From JALHFZ01 sp963674625 (lineage in GTDB: Bacteria > Synergistota > Synergistia > Synergistales > Aminobacteriaceae), in contig CAXXXO010000004.1 in NCBI GenBank assembly GCA_963674625.2, positions 186,001 through 250,000 of the forward strand: a stretch of 64,000 nt of DNA, given 5' to 3'. The position numbers and the translations under genes were made by a program. The notes beneath the pieces are model-generated. The model was not told the origin of the DNA, did no database searches, and saw only the letters and a list, made by a program, of their open reading frames with translations. Below are positions 33,462 to 41,488 of the stretch, one piece after another. Each line of letters begins with the position of its first letter. Positions within the stretch are counted from its first letter, which is position 1.

Positions 33462-34082
33462 CTATTGAAGGGCGGAACTGTTTTTATCCATCTCCGCGAG
33501 CATTTCGTAGGCCCGGGAGCGAAGCTGGAAGGACCTGGGAACAGCTTTGCCGGCCGCCTCGGCCCGTTCGATGGAAGCGGTGAGAATCTGAAGCGCCCGC
33601 TCCACTTTCCTTCTCGAATCAGCGGAACCATCGAGAGAAGCGAGGATCTCCGAAGCCTCCAGAAAGAGGGCGTCGGCCTCCTCGGTCAAAATTTGTTCAT
33701 CGGGCATGATAAACGATTCGATCACCGTCAGGGCCTCCGAGATCAGACGCATGAGGTGAGATGCAGGCACCTCTTCCCCTTCCATCTCCGCTCTCAGGCT
33801 TTCCACCCATCTCAGGGCCGACTGGAAGCGGGGGTCTTCTCTCTGGGCCGTAAAGGACTCGCCGGGAAAGAAGGTTTCTTTGGAAGAAAACTCCTTCGGC
33901 TCCGCACGGCCCGAAATACTTCCGGCATTTTCCTCTCCGGACTGAACGAGACTTTCGGATTCTTCCCTTTCCTCTTTGCTTTCCACTCCGAGCATACGGC
34001 CGTAGCCGCTGCGCATCTGCTCCATTATTGCCGCCCGGGCCGCGGCGGCTTCATCTTTGAGCCGAGAATTCGTCGAGGTCAT
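33462..34082 (-). CDS. Unrecognised ParA-partner protein
   Basis: The 206-residue protein starts with ATG 34082, overlapping the ParA stop (ATGA), so it is made together with the ParA ATPase. It is highly charged and helical: an N-terminal RLKDEAAAARAAIMEQM helix, a Ser/Glu-rich disordered stretch (about residues 40-90), and a helical C-terminal half (WVESLRAEMEG, EEADALFLEASEILASL, RKVERALQIL). There is no ParB helix-turn-helix and no membrane segment. It may be the cargo adaptor of an orphan ParA positioning system. Function is not known. Confidence 0.7.
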   Translation of the reverse strand: MTSTNSRLKDEAAAARAAIMEQMRSGYGRMLGVESKEEREESESLVQSGEENAGSISGRAEPKEFSSKETFFPGESFTAQREDPRFQSALRWVESLRAEMEGEEVPASHLMRLISEALTVIESFIMPDEQILTEEADALFLEASEILASLDGSADSRRKVERALQILTASIERAEAAGKAVPRSFQLRSRAYEMLAEMDKNSSALQ

Positions 34083-34879
34083 TTTGTTCGTCCCCCCCGC
34101 TCGAGTTTTTTGTCGAGACGACGGCATATTTCCCCGCAGATTCGCACGAGTTCCTGGTAGGGCCTCCCCTTCCGGTCCACATCCACGACCAGTTTCCCCG
34201 CGTCGGTGGCCTCGGCGATGAGAGTTGCACGGTGAAAGATCCCGAGGTGGATCTCCTCGAAGGTCGAGGTGATCTGGGAGTACCAGTCCCGCTGGGAAGA
34301 TGTCCGCTCGTCGAGCATTGTCGTTATGACTCCGAAGAGTTTGAGCTGTTCGCCGAAGGACTGAATCATCTCGATTTTGTCCGACAGCTGGCTGAACCCC
34401 TCAAGGGCCAGCCGCTCCGGCTGGATGGGGACGATGACGTAATCGGATGCCACAAAGGCGTTCAGCGTATAAATGCCTATGTCGGGAGGACAGTCGATAA
34501 AAATGAAGTCGTACAAATCTTTTTTATCCCGTAAAAACCCCTGCAGTCTTCTTCCTGCGTCGAATCTCTGAGCGATGTCGGCAACATTCCCCGCAAGTGT
34601 AAATCCCCCCGGAACGATATTGAGCGTGGGGAAGCGGGTCGGAAGAACGATTTCGGCGCCGTTCTCAGTCTTCTCCCCGTAAATTGCCGCGATGGTCCTC
34701 GAAGGGGGAAGGATTTCGTCCGGGTCGGCGAAAAACAGGGTTGCGTTGCACTGGGGGTCGGCATCCACAACGAGAACCCTGTGCTTTTTATAAGCGAGGA
34801 CTCCGGCAATATTGGTGAGGAGGGTGGTTTTTCCGACGCCCCCCTTCTGATTTGCTACGGCAAAGGTAACAGCGGGCAA
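34079..34879 (-). CDS. ParA/MinD-superfamily ATPase
   Basis: The 266-residue protein has the deviant Walker A NQKGGVGKTT (K12/K17 signature of ParA-type proteins), a DADPQCNAT switch, and the DFIFIDCPPDIG Walker B region. TTG 34879 is preferred because AAGGAGG lies about 9 bases upstream; TTG 34897 would place the site inside the gene. ParA proteins form ATP-dependent dimers on DNA and move cargo. There is no parB-like gene or parS-like site here. It is coupled to a helical partner protein and lies far from other plasmid-type genes, so it may be an orphan chromosomal ParA. Confidence 0.85.
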   Translation of the reverse strand: MPAVTFAVANQKGGVGKTTLLTNIAGVLAYKKHRVLVVDADPQCNATLFFADPDEILPPSRTIAAIYGEKTENGAEIVLPTRFPTLNIVPGGFTLAGNVADIAQRFDAGRRLQGFLRDKKDLYDFIFIDCPPDIGIYTLNAFVASDYVIVPIQPERLALEGFSQLSDKIEMIQSFGEQLKLFGVITTMLDERTSSQRDWYSQITSTFEEIHLGIFHRATLIAEATDAGKLVVDVDRKGRPYQELVRICGEICRRLDKKLERGGRTK

Positions 34880-34899
34880 AAAGCATTCCTCCTTCAACC

Positions 34900-35021
34900 G
34901 GGGTCAGGTCTTGCAATGCAGCATTTGTGAAAACAGCACCTTAAGTCACCTGGATCAGGCCTGCACATTTGACAAAAAGAAAAAAGAATTCGCTATTTTT
35001 CAAATATGCAGGCCTGACCCC
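34900..35021. repeat. Palindromic MITE/REP-like element
   Basis: The 122-bp segment begins with GGGGTCAGGTCTTGCA (34900-34915) and ends with the inverted TGCAGGCCTGACCCC (35007-35021). A third copy, TCAGGCCTGCA (34955-34965), is a perfect inverted match to 35007-35017. Similar GGGTCAGG termini flank REP-associated tyrosine transposases in other bacteria, as far as I recall, so a non-autonomous element mobilised in trans is inferred. It lies between ParA and the PPOX gene. Confidence 0.7.
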
Positions 35022-35027
35022 AAAAAA

Positions 35028-35405
35028 TTAAAGAAGTTTTTTCCCTCCCGAGTAGACCTCTTCGACGGTAAGGGCAGCGGCAGCATGGCCGGGATGCTTT
35101 TCCGGGTTCCATTTTTTCATATCCTGAAAAACGTCTCCCTCTGTATGATACTCCATCCTTCCCTTCACCTGGTAGGATTTCCGTTCATCTGTTATGAAAA
35201 GAAGAGAGCCTTTGCTTCCCGCCCGGAGGTTCACCCGGGTTTTATCGAAGTAGTTGTCTGCCACGACCAGGGTTTCCTCATCGAACATGCTGACGCAGGT
35301 GGCGTAGATCGCGTTCGGCAATCCCTTTTCATCTACGGTCGTCAATACGACAGGACCTTCTCTTTTGTTCCACGCTTTACGCACTTCTTCAGGCAGTCTG
35401 GCCAT
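35028..35405 (-). CDS. Pyridoxamine 5'-phosphate oxidase-like flavin-binding protein
   Basis: The 125-residue protein has the split beta-barrel layout of the PPOX/FMN-binding family: VVLTTVDEKGLPNAIY near the N-terminus, ETLVVADNYFDKTRVNLRAG (phosphate-contacting segment) and KGSLLFITDERKSYQVKGRMEY. It probably binds FMN or F420/haem as a dimer and acts in small-molecule redox chemistry. The substrate is unknown. It is a single small gene with the palindromic element just beyond its stop. Confidence 0.88.
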   Translation of the reverse strand: MARLPEEVRKAWNKREGPVVLTTVDEKGLPNAIYATCVSMFDEETLVVADNYFDKTRVNLRAGSKGSLLFITDERKSYQVKGRMEYHTEGDVFQDMKKWNPEKHPGHAAAALTVEEVYSGGKKLL

Positions 35406-35464
35406 GGCTCCTCCTTGGAAAACATAAATTTGCTGCCTTCAGCGAAATTCCTCTCCGGTGACCT

Positions 35465-36145
35465 TCAGGGCGTCTTTCCGTAGATGCGCTTCATATCAGG
35501 CAATTCGGTGGAATAGTAATGAACGAAGATATAGATATGATTGAAAAGCGCCGCGCCAAGGGCTGCAAGAGAAGCGTACCACAAAGAGATCGCCCAGAGA
35601 AGGAGAAACCCGTAGATGTACATTCCATTGGGAGTGAAACGGAAAATTCCTTCCCGGACAAAGGGAGCAAACCGGCTGGATTTCTCGAAGTGGTCGATGC
35701 CGAGAGCCCGGCGGAAAGTGAAATATCGTGCCACTGAATAAAAAAGGTAAAGAGAAGGGAGAAGGAGGATAAGGGCAAGGGTTCTGAGCACGAAAAGACT
35801 CCCCGGCATTGTGTCCCGGTTCGATACGGCAAGGAGAAGGACCGCAACCGTTCTCACGACGCCGATCAGCGCAAAGCCGAAGGCGTAGACCTGAAATGCC
35901 CTTTTCCCGAGAAGGCGGGTAAGCAGACGGGCATGGAGCTCAGTCCGCCAGCAGAACCATACATAGACCTGGTGCAGGACGGCAACTCCCGCAGCGGTCC
36001 ACAGCCAGGAGGGGGTGCCGATTCCCCACAGGCTGCCCGCCCGCACTCCCTCGAACCGGCTGAAGAATGCCAGGACCATAACGAGAATGCCAAGAATCAG
36101 GTAATGAATCCACTGTCTTTCAAAAATCAGACCCATTCGCGCCAA
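35465..36145 (-). CDS. Integral membrane protein, ICMT/PEMT-like
   Basis: The 226-residue protein has about six membrane helices. The C-terminal part, GIFRFTPNGMYIYGFLLLW followed by YIFVHYYSTELPDMKRIYG, resembles the SAM-binding C-terminus of isoprenylcysteine/phosphatidylethanolamine-type methyltransferases (an R-x-PMY-like turn, then a charged end with a final tyrosine). TTG 36145 has AAGGAG 9 bases upstream, while ATG 36136 is too far from it. The methyl acceptor is unknown and the family call is moderate. Confidence 0.6.
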   Translation of the reverse strand: MARMGLIFERQWIHYLILGILVMVLAFFSRFEGVRAGSLWGIGTPSWLWTAAGVAVLHQVYVWFCWRTELHARLLTRLLGKRAFQVYAFGFALIGVVRTVAVLLLAVSNRDTMPGSLFVLRTLALILLLPSLYLFYSVARYFTFRRALGIDHFEKSSRFAPFVREGIFRFTPNGMYIYGFLLLWAISLWYASLAALGAALFNHIYIFVHYYSTELPDMKRIYGKTP

Positions 36146-36235
36146 AACGGCGATCTCCTTTTTGTGGATTCATAAATTTCGGAAACTTAGGGTGCTTCTT
36201 TCTGTCAGAGCCGCAGGGCACATCCATGGGGCAAA

Positions 36236-36301
36236 AGGTCTTGAAAAGCGGAAGGAAAAAAATTGCGCCGATTCTTTTTCTTAAACCGCTTTTCAAGACC
36301 T
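36236..36301. repeat. Perfect 16-bp inverted repeat hairpin
   Basis: AGGTCTTGAAAAGCGG (36236-36251) is repeated inverted at 36286-36301 with a 34-base AT-rich spacer. It lies 14 bases after the stop of the beta-propeller gene (minus) and ends in TTTT on that strand, so it may act as its terminator. It may instead be another small palindromic element, since it shares GGTCTTG with the element at 34900. Confidence 0.65.
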
Positions 36302-36314
36302 GATTTCCCGGCCT

Positions 36315-37145
36315 CTATTTCTGAAGCTTTGAAACGATGACTTTATGGGTTTTGCCCGCCTCTTTTTCCGTTTTTGTCGCCCGGATTATTCCGTAGATCA
36401 CCCCTGGATCGCTTTTGTCCCAGGCGATTCCCTGTCCCCTTATATTCAGCGGGATAATCTCCAGGAGTTCGAGTACCGAGCCGGCCTTGGGAAGCTGGCA
36501 CTTGTATACTTCCGCGGGATCATGGCCTGAAAGATAAAGGTAGCCGTCAGGCCCCCATGAACCGCCCGAATTGCTCATTTCCTCGAGTCTTTCGAGGATT
36601 TTCTTCGGCAGGGTCCATGCTTCCAGCCACTGCCATCGTTCATCGAACTTGACCAGGGTCGTCGCGGCCTTATATCCATAGGGCGAGCCATTCGGACCCA
36701 AAGGCCGGTCATAGTTTGCGAAAACTACCCACCAGAATCCATCGTGCAGGTCGATCCATGTGGCCGACCCCCAGTGAATGCCGAAACTGTGGTTTCCGAT
36801 ATGCTTCAGCGTCTTCGCGTCCCAGATTTCGATTGAACTGGCCATGGGCCATTCATCCCAGTTCGAGTGAGCACAGTATATTTTGCCGTCAAGAACGACT
36901 GCGCTGTCGAGATGAATGATAGGCCCGTCCTTTGCTCCCTCCCACTTTTCCACAAGTTTTCCGGTCTTTTTATCGTACTTGGCAATGGTCCTGTTGTCGA
37001 CGGCATAAAAGTAGTTTTCGTCCACACCGATGCCCTGATTCGCTTCAGGAACATCAAACTCGGCGGTCTGGATAAATTCGGCCGCCAAAGCCATTGTGGA
37101 GCAAAACAGCAGGATGCAAAGAGAAAAAATCATAGTCTTTTTCAT
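36315..37145 (-). CDS. Secreted beta-propeller-like protein of unknown function
   Basis: The 276-residue protein has a signal peptide (MKKTMIFSLCILLFCSTMAL, cleavage after ALAA). The mature part has repeated strand pairs with YAVDNRTIAKYDKKTGKLV, IEIWDAKTLKHIG and YLYLSGHDPAEVYKCQLP, typical of a six-bladed propeller such as lactonase or NHL-like proteins. No catalytic residues could be assigned. It is probably periplasmic or surface-exposed. It is an isolated gene behind a 180-base gap from the hydrolase upstream. Confidence 0.65.
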   Translation of the reverse strand: MKKTMIFSLCILLFCSTMALAAEFIQTAEFDVPEANQGIGVDENYFYAVDNRTIAKYDKKTGKLVEKWEGAKDGPIIHLDSAVVLDGKIYCAHSNWDEWPMASSIEIWDAKTLKHIGNHSFGIHWGSATWIDLHDGFWWVVFANYDRPLGPNGSPYGYKAATTLVKFDERWQWLEAWTLPKKILERLEEMSNSGGSWGPDGYLYLSGHDPAEVYKCQLPKAGSVLELLEIIPLNIRGQGIAWDKSDPGVIYGIIRATKTEKEAGKTHKVIVSKLQK

Positions 37146-37324
37146 CGGACGCTGCCTCCTTTGTCGTTTTTCATATAGGATCTGCCGCTGCCCTGTCGCC
37201 TATACCCTCCTCTGTTTCCGGGCGGGATTGAAATTCCGGCCTCCCTTCCGCCATATTCAGAATTATACAGTTTCGGCTCTTTTTGTAAAAGCTCGTAGAG
37301 AATTCCTCTTATCAGAGAACAGGA

Positions 37325-38452
37325 TCAACGGAATATTTTCTGATGCCGAAAGAACAGAATCAGAAGGGGCAGCAGCAGAAGGACGGTGGCCGGCGAGCAG
37401 TCGGCTGCTTCGCAGCCGCCATTCCCGCCGTTTTTCTCGCCGAAAGCCCTGGTAACATCTCCCTCTCCGGAGGACTGGATGTCCATGGAGTACATCTCAG
37501 GAGAAGCCTCAAAATCCAGCAGGCGAAGGTCGACGGTTCTTCTGGCGCTGTTGCGGACGGCGGTCCAGGCAAGATTCAGCTTTTTGAGGTCATAGACTAT
37601 GGTCCAGACGGTACAGGATTGGGACCCCTCGTTTCCCTCGGTCTGGGCGACTTTCCCCATGAGGTCGAATCCGTCGTCCTGGGTGACATTGCCGGATTCG
37701 ATAATCCGGCGGGAAAAAAAGGTGTTCCTGACGAAGCGAACATCGGACGTGCGTTTCGCGTCGTCTCCCGGGATGGGTTCGTCCCCGCCGAAAGTGACAT
37801 ATTGGGAGAGCGCGGCATAGCTCGGTTCGTAGTAATCGTTGGTCATGGTCTTATAGAGGGGCGGAAAGTGCACGGCCATTACGCCGTGCTTTTCGGGGGG
37901 AAATTCCACGATGGCTGCGTTTCCGTCCCTGTCTGCAAGAAACCAGTGGAGCCTGAATTCGACGCCTCCGACGACCAGTTCTGTGACCCCGAACTCCTCC
38001 AGCCGGTCGAGGGCTTCGGGCACCGTGGCACATGTATCGAGGAGCACCCGCACAACCTCGACGCACCGAAGGGCGGGTTTCCCTCCCGGGCCGGGGTATT
38101 CGGGATGGCTTACGAAGAGTGCCGCCGCATAGAAACCCGCCTCGTTGAGGCCGCATCCCGGGGCGTTGAGCTTCCCCACGCCGGGAATATCGGTATACAT
38201 ATCGAAGGTGACGCTCCCCCAGCGGGATGTCCATTCGTAGGGTACGGCCCCGGAGGGAGGCAGAAGGGCTGTTTTTTCCATGGTGCGGCAATTTTTGACC
38301 ACTATGCCCTCGGGCTCGGGCCAGTCCATATTGCGGGCCACAATGGCCTTTCCTCCCGTCTCGAGAAAAGAGACCGAGCATGCCGCTGCAAAGTCGGCGG
38401 ATCCTATAAAGACAAGAATTATCCAGAGCGTGAACCTTGTAAACCACCTCAT
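37325..38452 (-). CDS. Secreted linear-amide C-N hydrolase (choloylglycine hydrolase-like) with C-terminal anchor
   Basis: The 375-residue protein has an N-terminal signal peptide ending AAA, immediately followed by Cys25 in ACSVSFLETGGKAIVARNMDW. A Cys exposed at the mature N-terminus is the nucleophile of Ntn hydrolases such as penicillin V acylase or conjugated bile acid hydrolase. Supporting motifs are GGKAIVARNMDWPEPEG, NEAGFYAAALF and TNDYYEPSYAALSQY. The C-terminus has a GGNGGCEAADCS motif, a hydrophobic stretch (VLLLLPLLILFF) and a basic end. This resembles the Synerg-CTERM sorting tail of Synergistota surface proteins. The natural amide substrate is unknown. Confidence 0.85.
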   Translation of the reverse strand: MRWFTRFTLWIILVFIGSADFAAACSVSFLETGGKAIVARNMDWPEPEGIVVKNCRTMEKTALLPPSGAVPYEWTSRWGSVTFDMYTDIPGVGKLNAPGCGLNEAGFYAAALFVSHPEYPGPGGKPALRCVEVVRVLLDTCATVPEALDRLEEFGVTELVVGGVEFRLHWFLADRDGNAAIVEFPPEKHGVMAVHFPPLYKTMTNDYYEPSYAALSQYVTFGGDEPIPGDDAKRTSDVRFVRNTFFSRRIIESGNVTQDDGFDLMGKVAQTEGNEGSQSCTVWTIVYDLKKLNLAWTAVRNSARRTVDLRLLDFEASPEMYSMDIQSSGEGDVTRAFGEKNGGNGGCEAADCSPATVLLLLPLLILFFRHQKIFR

Positions 38453-38582
38453 GAATATCCATCTCCTCTTCCAATTCGTGGCACGGCTGAAAAGCGTTTT
38501 TCAGGAATTTCTTTTCAATTACGGCTGGAATAAAGAAACACGAGGCTGGATATGGTCTCTGAGATGGTCCGCCTCCTTCATG

Positions 38583-39554
38583 TCAGTTTTCGGAGTCCCC
38601 CGGCCTGTCTTCAGTCCAGGGAATATTCCCGGGCTTGCGCAGCGCCTGGTGCTTGAAGACGGGAACTCCGTATTTCGCCCCCAGGGCTCTCAGACTGTCC
38701 TTGTACAGCCCCTTGAGATTGTCGTGAAAGGCGATGCCGCTGATCCCCCCCCGGATGGACTTCACGCACCGATCAAGCTTTTCCGGGGCCGAATCGTCTC
38801 CGTAATTGCCTGTGACCAGCCACTGGTTGGCGAGAATATGGGAGATACCGAAGGCACAGTTGCCCCAGGAGGTGAAAACCGCCTGGGAAAAGGAGGGTTC
38901 GAAATGCACTCCACCGGCGCACAGAATGTTTTTCACGCTTCTTCCGTCGTCCGAGAACACCGAGAGGAGAGACCGGGCGAGCACTCTCGCTGCCGCTTCA
39001 TTTCCCCAGAAGGGAGGGCTGCTGCCGATTTCGATATCGAGGAGGGAGACGGAATATCCCGGGATCATGCCCGCCGTTCCGCCTTCATAGACCATGCCTG
39101 ACCAGTGGGTGGCCTCGGTGAGAACCCGAAATTCCGCCAGGTCCTCCTCCAGGCGGAATTTCTCCATGGCGAGCAGAAGATTTCGCATGAGGCGAGGGTC
39201 GGCGGGGCCGAAGGAGCCCGAGTCCACGTCTCCGGTGGTGTGGGCTGTGAGAATTCCGTCCGGAGCGTTGTGCCCCTCGTGCCAGGTGATGATCCCGGCG
39301 AGGTCGAAGCCGGAAAAATTGTCCGTCATGAGAGGAAGATAGGTTGTGTAGTCGTGGCTGACCACCCTGGCGGTCCGGACGAAGGAAAAGGAGTTTCCTT
39401 CCCTGTCCCGGTGTTCGAGGACGGGATTGCCGTCAACTGAAAGGCCGCCCTCCTCCAGGGGAAAAAGCCTGCACAACTCATGAAGTACGGCCCCCGCCAC
39501 ATGGTCCGTTGAGCCTGTGCAGAAAAAGTAGACCGCTTTTTTCGGAATGATCAT
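38583..39554 (-). CDS. D-aminoacyl-tRNA deacylase, DTD2/GEK1 family
   Basis: DTD2 removes D-amino acids (and related N-adducts) wrongly attached to tRNA. It is best known from archaea and plants. The 323-residue protein keeps the landmark blocks: LTAHTTGDVDSGSFG (matching the TVHxxGN block), TEATHWSG (EATHHGP block), DIEIGSSPPFWGNEAAARVLA, and CAGGVHFEPSF (GGGHY block), then ISHILANQWL. The archaeal GN turn and second histidine are altered, so this is a divergent branch. It is an isolated gene with ATG at 39554. A housekeeping role against D-amino acids would suit an amino-acid fermenter. Confidence 0.82.
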   Translation of the reverse strand: MIIPKKAVYFFCTGSTDHVAGAVLHELCRLFPLEEGGLSVDGNPVLEHRDREGNSFSFVRTARVVSHDYTTYLPLMTDNFSGFDLAGIITWHEGHNAPDGILTAHTTGDVDSGSFGPADPRLMRNLLLAMEKFRLEEDLAEFRVLTEATHWSGMVYEGGTAGMIPGYSVSLLDIEIGSSPPFWGNEAAARVLARSLLSVFSDDGRSVKNILCAGGVHFEPSFSQAVFTSWGNCAFGISHILANQWLVTGNYGDDSAPEKLDRCVKSIRGGISGIAFHDNLKGLYKDSLRALGAKYGVPVFKHQALRKPGNIPWTEDRPGDSEN

Positions 39555-39637
39555 GATCAGCTCTCTCCTCTCAGATTTCGTCTCATTTTTCGATACTTCT
39601 TTATTGAAGCCGGAGTTCTCCCCCCTTTCTCCGGGGA

Positions 39638-40114
39638 TCAGCCGTCTGGGCTATTTTTCCGAAAGGAAAGGGGAAGAAGGGCCTCGAGTTCCAGGGCGTC
39701 CTCTCCGTCGCTGTAGTAGCCGCGCTCCCTGCCGATGAGGCAGAACCCCGCCTTCTTGTAGAAATGCATCGCTCCTTCGTTGCTTACCCGAACCGAGAGA
39801 ACCATCCGGGTAAACTCCAGGGACAAAGCCGTCTCGGATACGCCGAGCAGGAGCTGTGCGGCGATTCCCCGCCTGCGGTAGAGGGGAAGGACCGCGATAT
39901 TGGCCAGGGCCGCCTTTTTCTCTTTTCGGGTAAGGACGGCGAAGCCGAGAAGCTTCGACTTGCCCCATGCACCCACGTAGAGATAGGGGCCGTCACCCGA
40001 AAGATCCCTTTCGATGATCGGCCTGGGCCAGGGAGAAAGAGAAGACTGCTCCTCCACCAGGGCAATCTGTTCGGCATCGGCGGAGGAGCAAAATCGGAGA
40101 TCGACAATAAAAAT
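39638..40114 (-). CDS. rimI: RimI-like GNAT N-acetyltransferase, probable ATT start
   Basis: RimI acetylates protein N-termini, classically ribosomal protein S18. The GNAT motif A, IAVLPLYRRRGIAAQLL, is clear, with VRVSNEGAMHFYKKAGF behind it. The family's N-terminal block (LRxASxxDAxxIxxxE...PW) is present as DLRFCSSADAEQIALVEEQ...SPW, but it lies upstream of the first standard start (GTG 40057). It is reached only from ATT 40114 (or ATT 40108), ten bases after a GAGGAGG site that overlaps the purA stop. Starting at 40114 gives 158 residues, the usual length. The ATT start is inferred. Confidence 0.85.
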   Translation of the reverse strand: MFIVDLRFCSSADAEQIALVEEQSSLSPWPRPIIERDLSGDGPYLYVGAWGKSKLLGFAVLTRKEKKAALANIAVLPLYRRRGIAAQLLLGVSETALSLEFTRMVLSVRVSNEGAMHFYKKAGFCLIGRERGYYSDGEDALELEALLPLSFRKNSPDG

Positions 40115-40129
40115 GTGGAAAAAACCTCC

Positions 40130-41416
40130 TCAGAAGTTTCGAAGGATGGTCTGTTCCCTGCCGGGGCCTACTCCTATGAGATTTACCGGGACTCCGGCCT
40201 CTTTTTCGATATATTCAACGTAGGCCCTTGCCTGGGCGGGAAGTTCTGAAAATTCCCGGCAGCCCGTCAGGTCCTGCTTCCACCCCTCCATATAAAGATA
40301 CTGGGGTTCTGCCTTTTGCTGGAGGGAAATTCCGCTTGGAAAATGGTCATGTCTTTTTCCGTCGATCATGTAGGCAGTGCTGACTGCTATGCGGTCAAAC
40401 CCGGTGAGGACGTCGAGCTTCGTAAGGGCTATGGAGCCCATTCCGTTCACCCGGACCGCGTACCGGAGGGCAACCATATCGAGCCAGCCGCAGCGCCGGG
40501 GTCTTCCCGTAGTGGCGCCGTATTCCCCTCCGTTTTCCCGCAGGCGTTCGCCCGTGGAACCGGTGTCCTCCGTCGGGAAGGGACCTTCACCCACCCGTGT
40601 GCAGTAGGCTTTTACCACTCCTATTACACGGTCGACCGCCCCCGGCCCCACTCCCAGTCCCACGCAGCCTCCGGCGGCGACGGGGGAGGAGCTGGTGACG
40701 TAGGGGTACGTCCCGTGGTCGATATCCAGCAGAGTTCCCTGGGCTCCCTCGAAAAGCACACTTTTGCCTTCCGTGAGAGCCTCGTCAATGACGAGGGAAG
40801 CGTCTCCCGCATAGGGGGCGAGGGCTTTTCCCCATTCAAGGGCCTTTTCGTAGACTTCATCGAAGGAAAGGGGTTTCCCTCCGTAAATTTTCGTGAGCTG
40901 CAGATTTTTCTCCTCGAGATTGTACTCGAGTTTTTCCCGCAGGATCTCACCGTCGAGAAGGTCTTCGATTCTGATGCCGCAGCGGCTGTATTTATCCACG
41001 TAGGCAGGCCCGATGCCCCGTCCGGTGGTGCCGATTTTCCGGCCCTTTCCCCGGAGGCTTTCCTGGGCCCGGTCGAGAAGCTTGTGGTAGGGCATGACCA
41101 CGTGGGCAGCACCGCTGATGACGAGGCGGGCCCGGTCTTTTCCCTGTTCCTGGAGCTCCCGGAGTTCGTTCAGAAGCTGTTCCGGGTCGATGACGACGCC
41201 GTTGCCGATGATGCAGGTTTTGCATGGATAGAGCATTCCAGAGGGAAGAAGGTGAAAAACGTATTTCGTCCCGTCAACGATCACCGTGTGTCCTGCATTG
41301 GCGCCCCCCTGATAGCGGGCGAAAATATCCACCCGGGACCCCAGGGCGTCCACTACCCGACCTTTTCCCTCGTCGCCCCACTGGGCGCCGATAATAGCCT
41401 CAATCCGACCTTTCAA
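40130..41416 (-). CDS. purA: Adenylosuccinate synthetase
   Basis: PurA makes adenylosuccinate from IMP, aspartate and GTP, the first committed step to AMP. The signatures are IIGAQWGDEGKGRVVDAL (GTP loop) and YQGGANAGHTVIVDG at the N-terminus, TTGRGIGPAYVDK, and TTGRPRRCGWLD. TTG 41416 is preferred (428 residues, GGGAGG 8 bases upstream); an ATG at 41434 would put the ribosome site inside the gene. It is followed by rimI, whose ribosome site overlaps its stop. Confidence 0.95.
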   Translation of the reverse strand: MKGRIEAIIGAQWGDEGKGRVVDALGSRVDIFARYQGGANAGHTVIVDGTKYVFHLLPSGMLYPCKTCIIGNGVVIDPEQLLNELRELQEQGKDRARLVISGAAHVVMPYHKLLDRAQESLRGKGRKIGTTGRGIGPAYVDKYSRCGIRIEDLLDGEILREKLEYNLEEKNLQLTKIYGGKPLSFDEVYEKALEWGKALAPYAGDASLVIDEALTEGKSVLFEGAQGTLLDIDHGTYPYVTSSSPVAAGGCVGLGVGPGAVDRVIGVVKAYCTRVGEGPFPTEDTGSTGERLRENGGEYGATTGRPRRCGWLDMVALRYAVRVNGMGSIALTKLDVLTGFDRIAVSTAYMIDGKRHDHFPSGISLQQKAEPQYLYMEGWKQDLTGCREFSELPAQARAYVEYIEKEAGVPVNLIGVGPGREQTILRNF

Positions 41417-41488
41417 AAAAGTTGCCTCCCTCATCGCGGCGCAAGAGAAATGCGCCCCTTCAATCTGCCCTCGCCTGTTTTCCGCACT

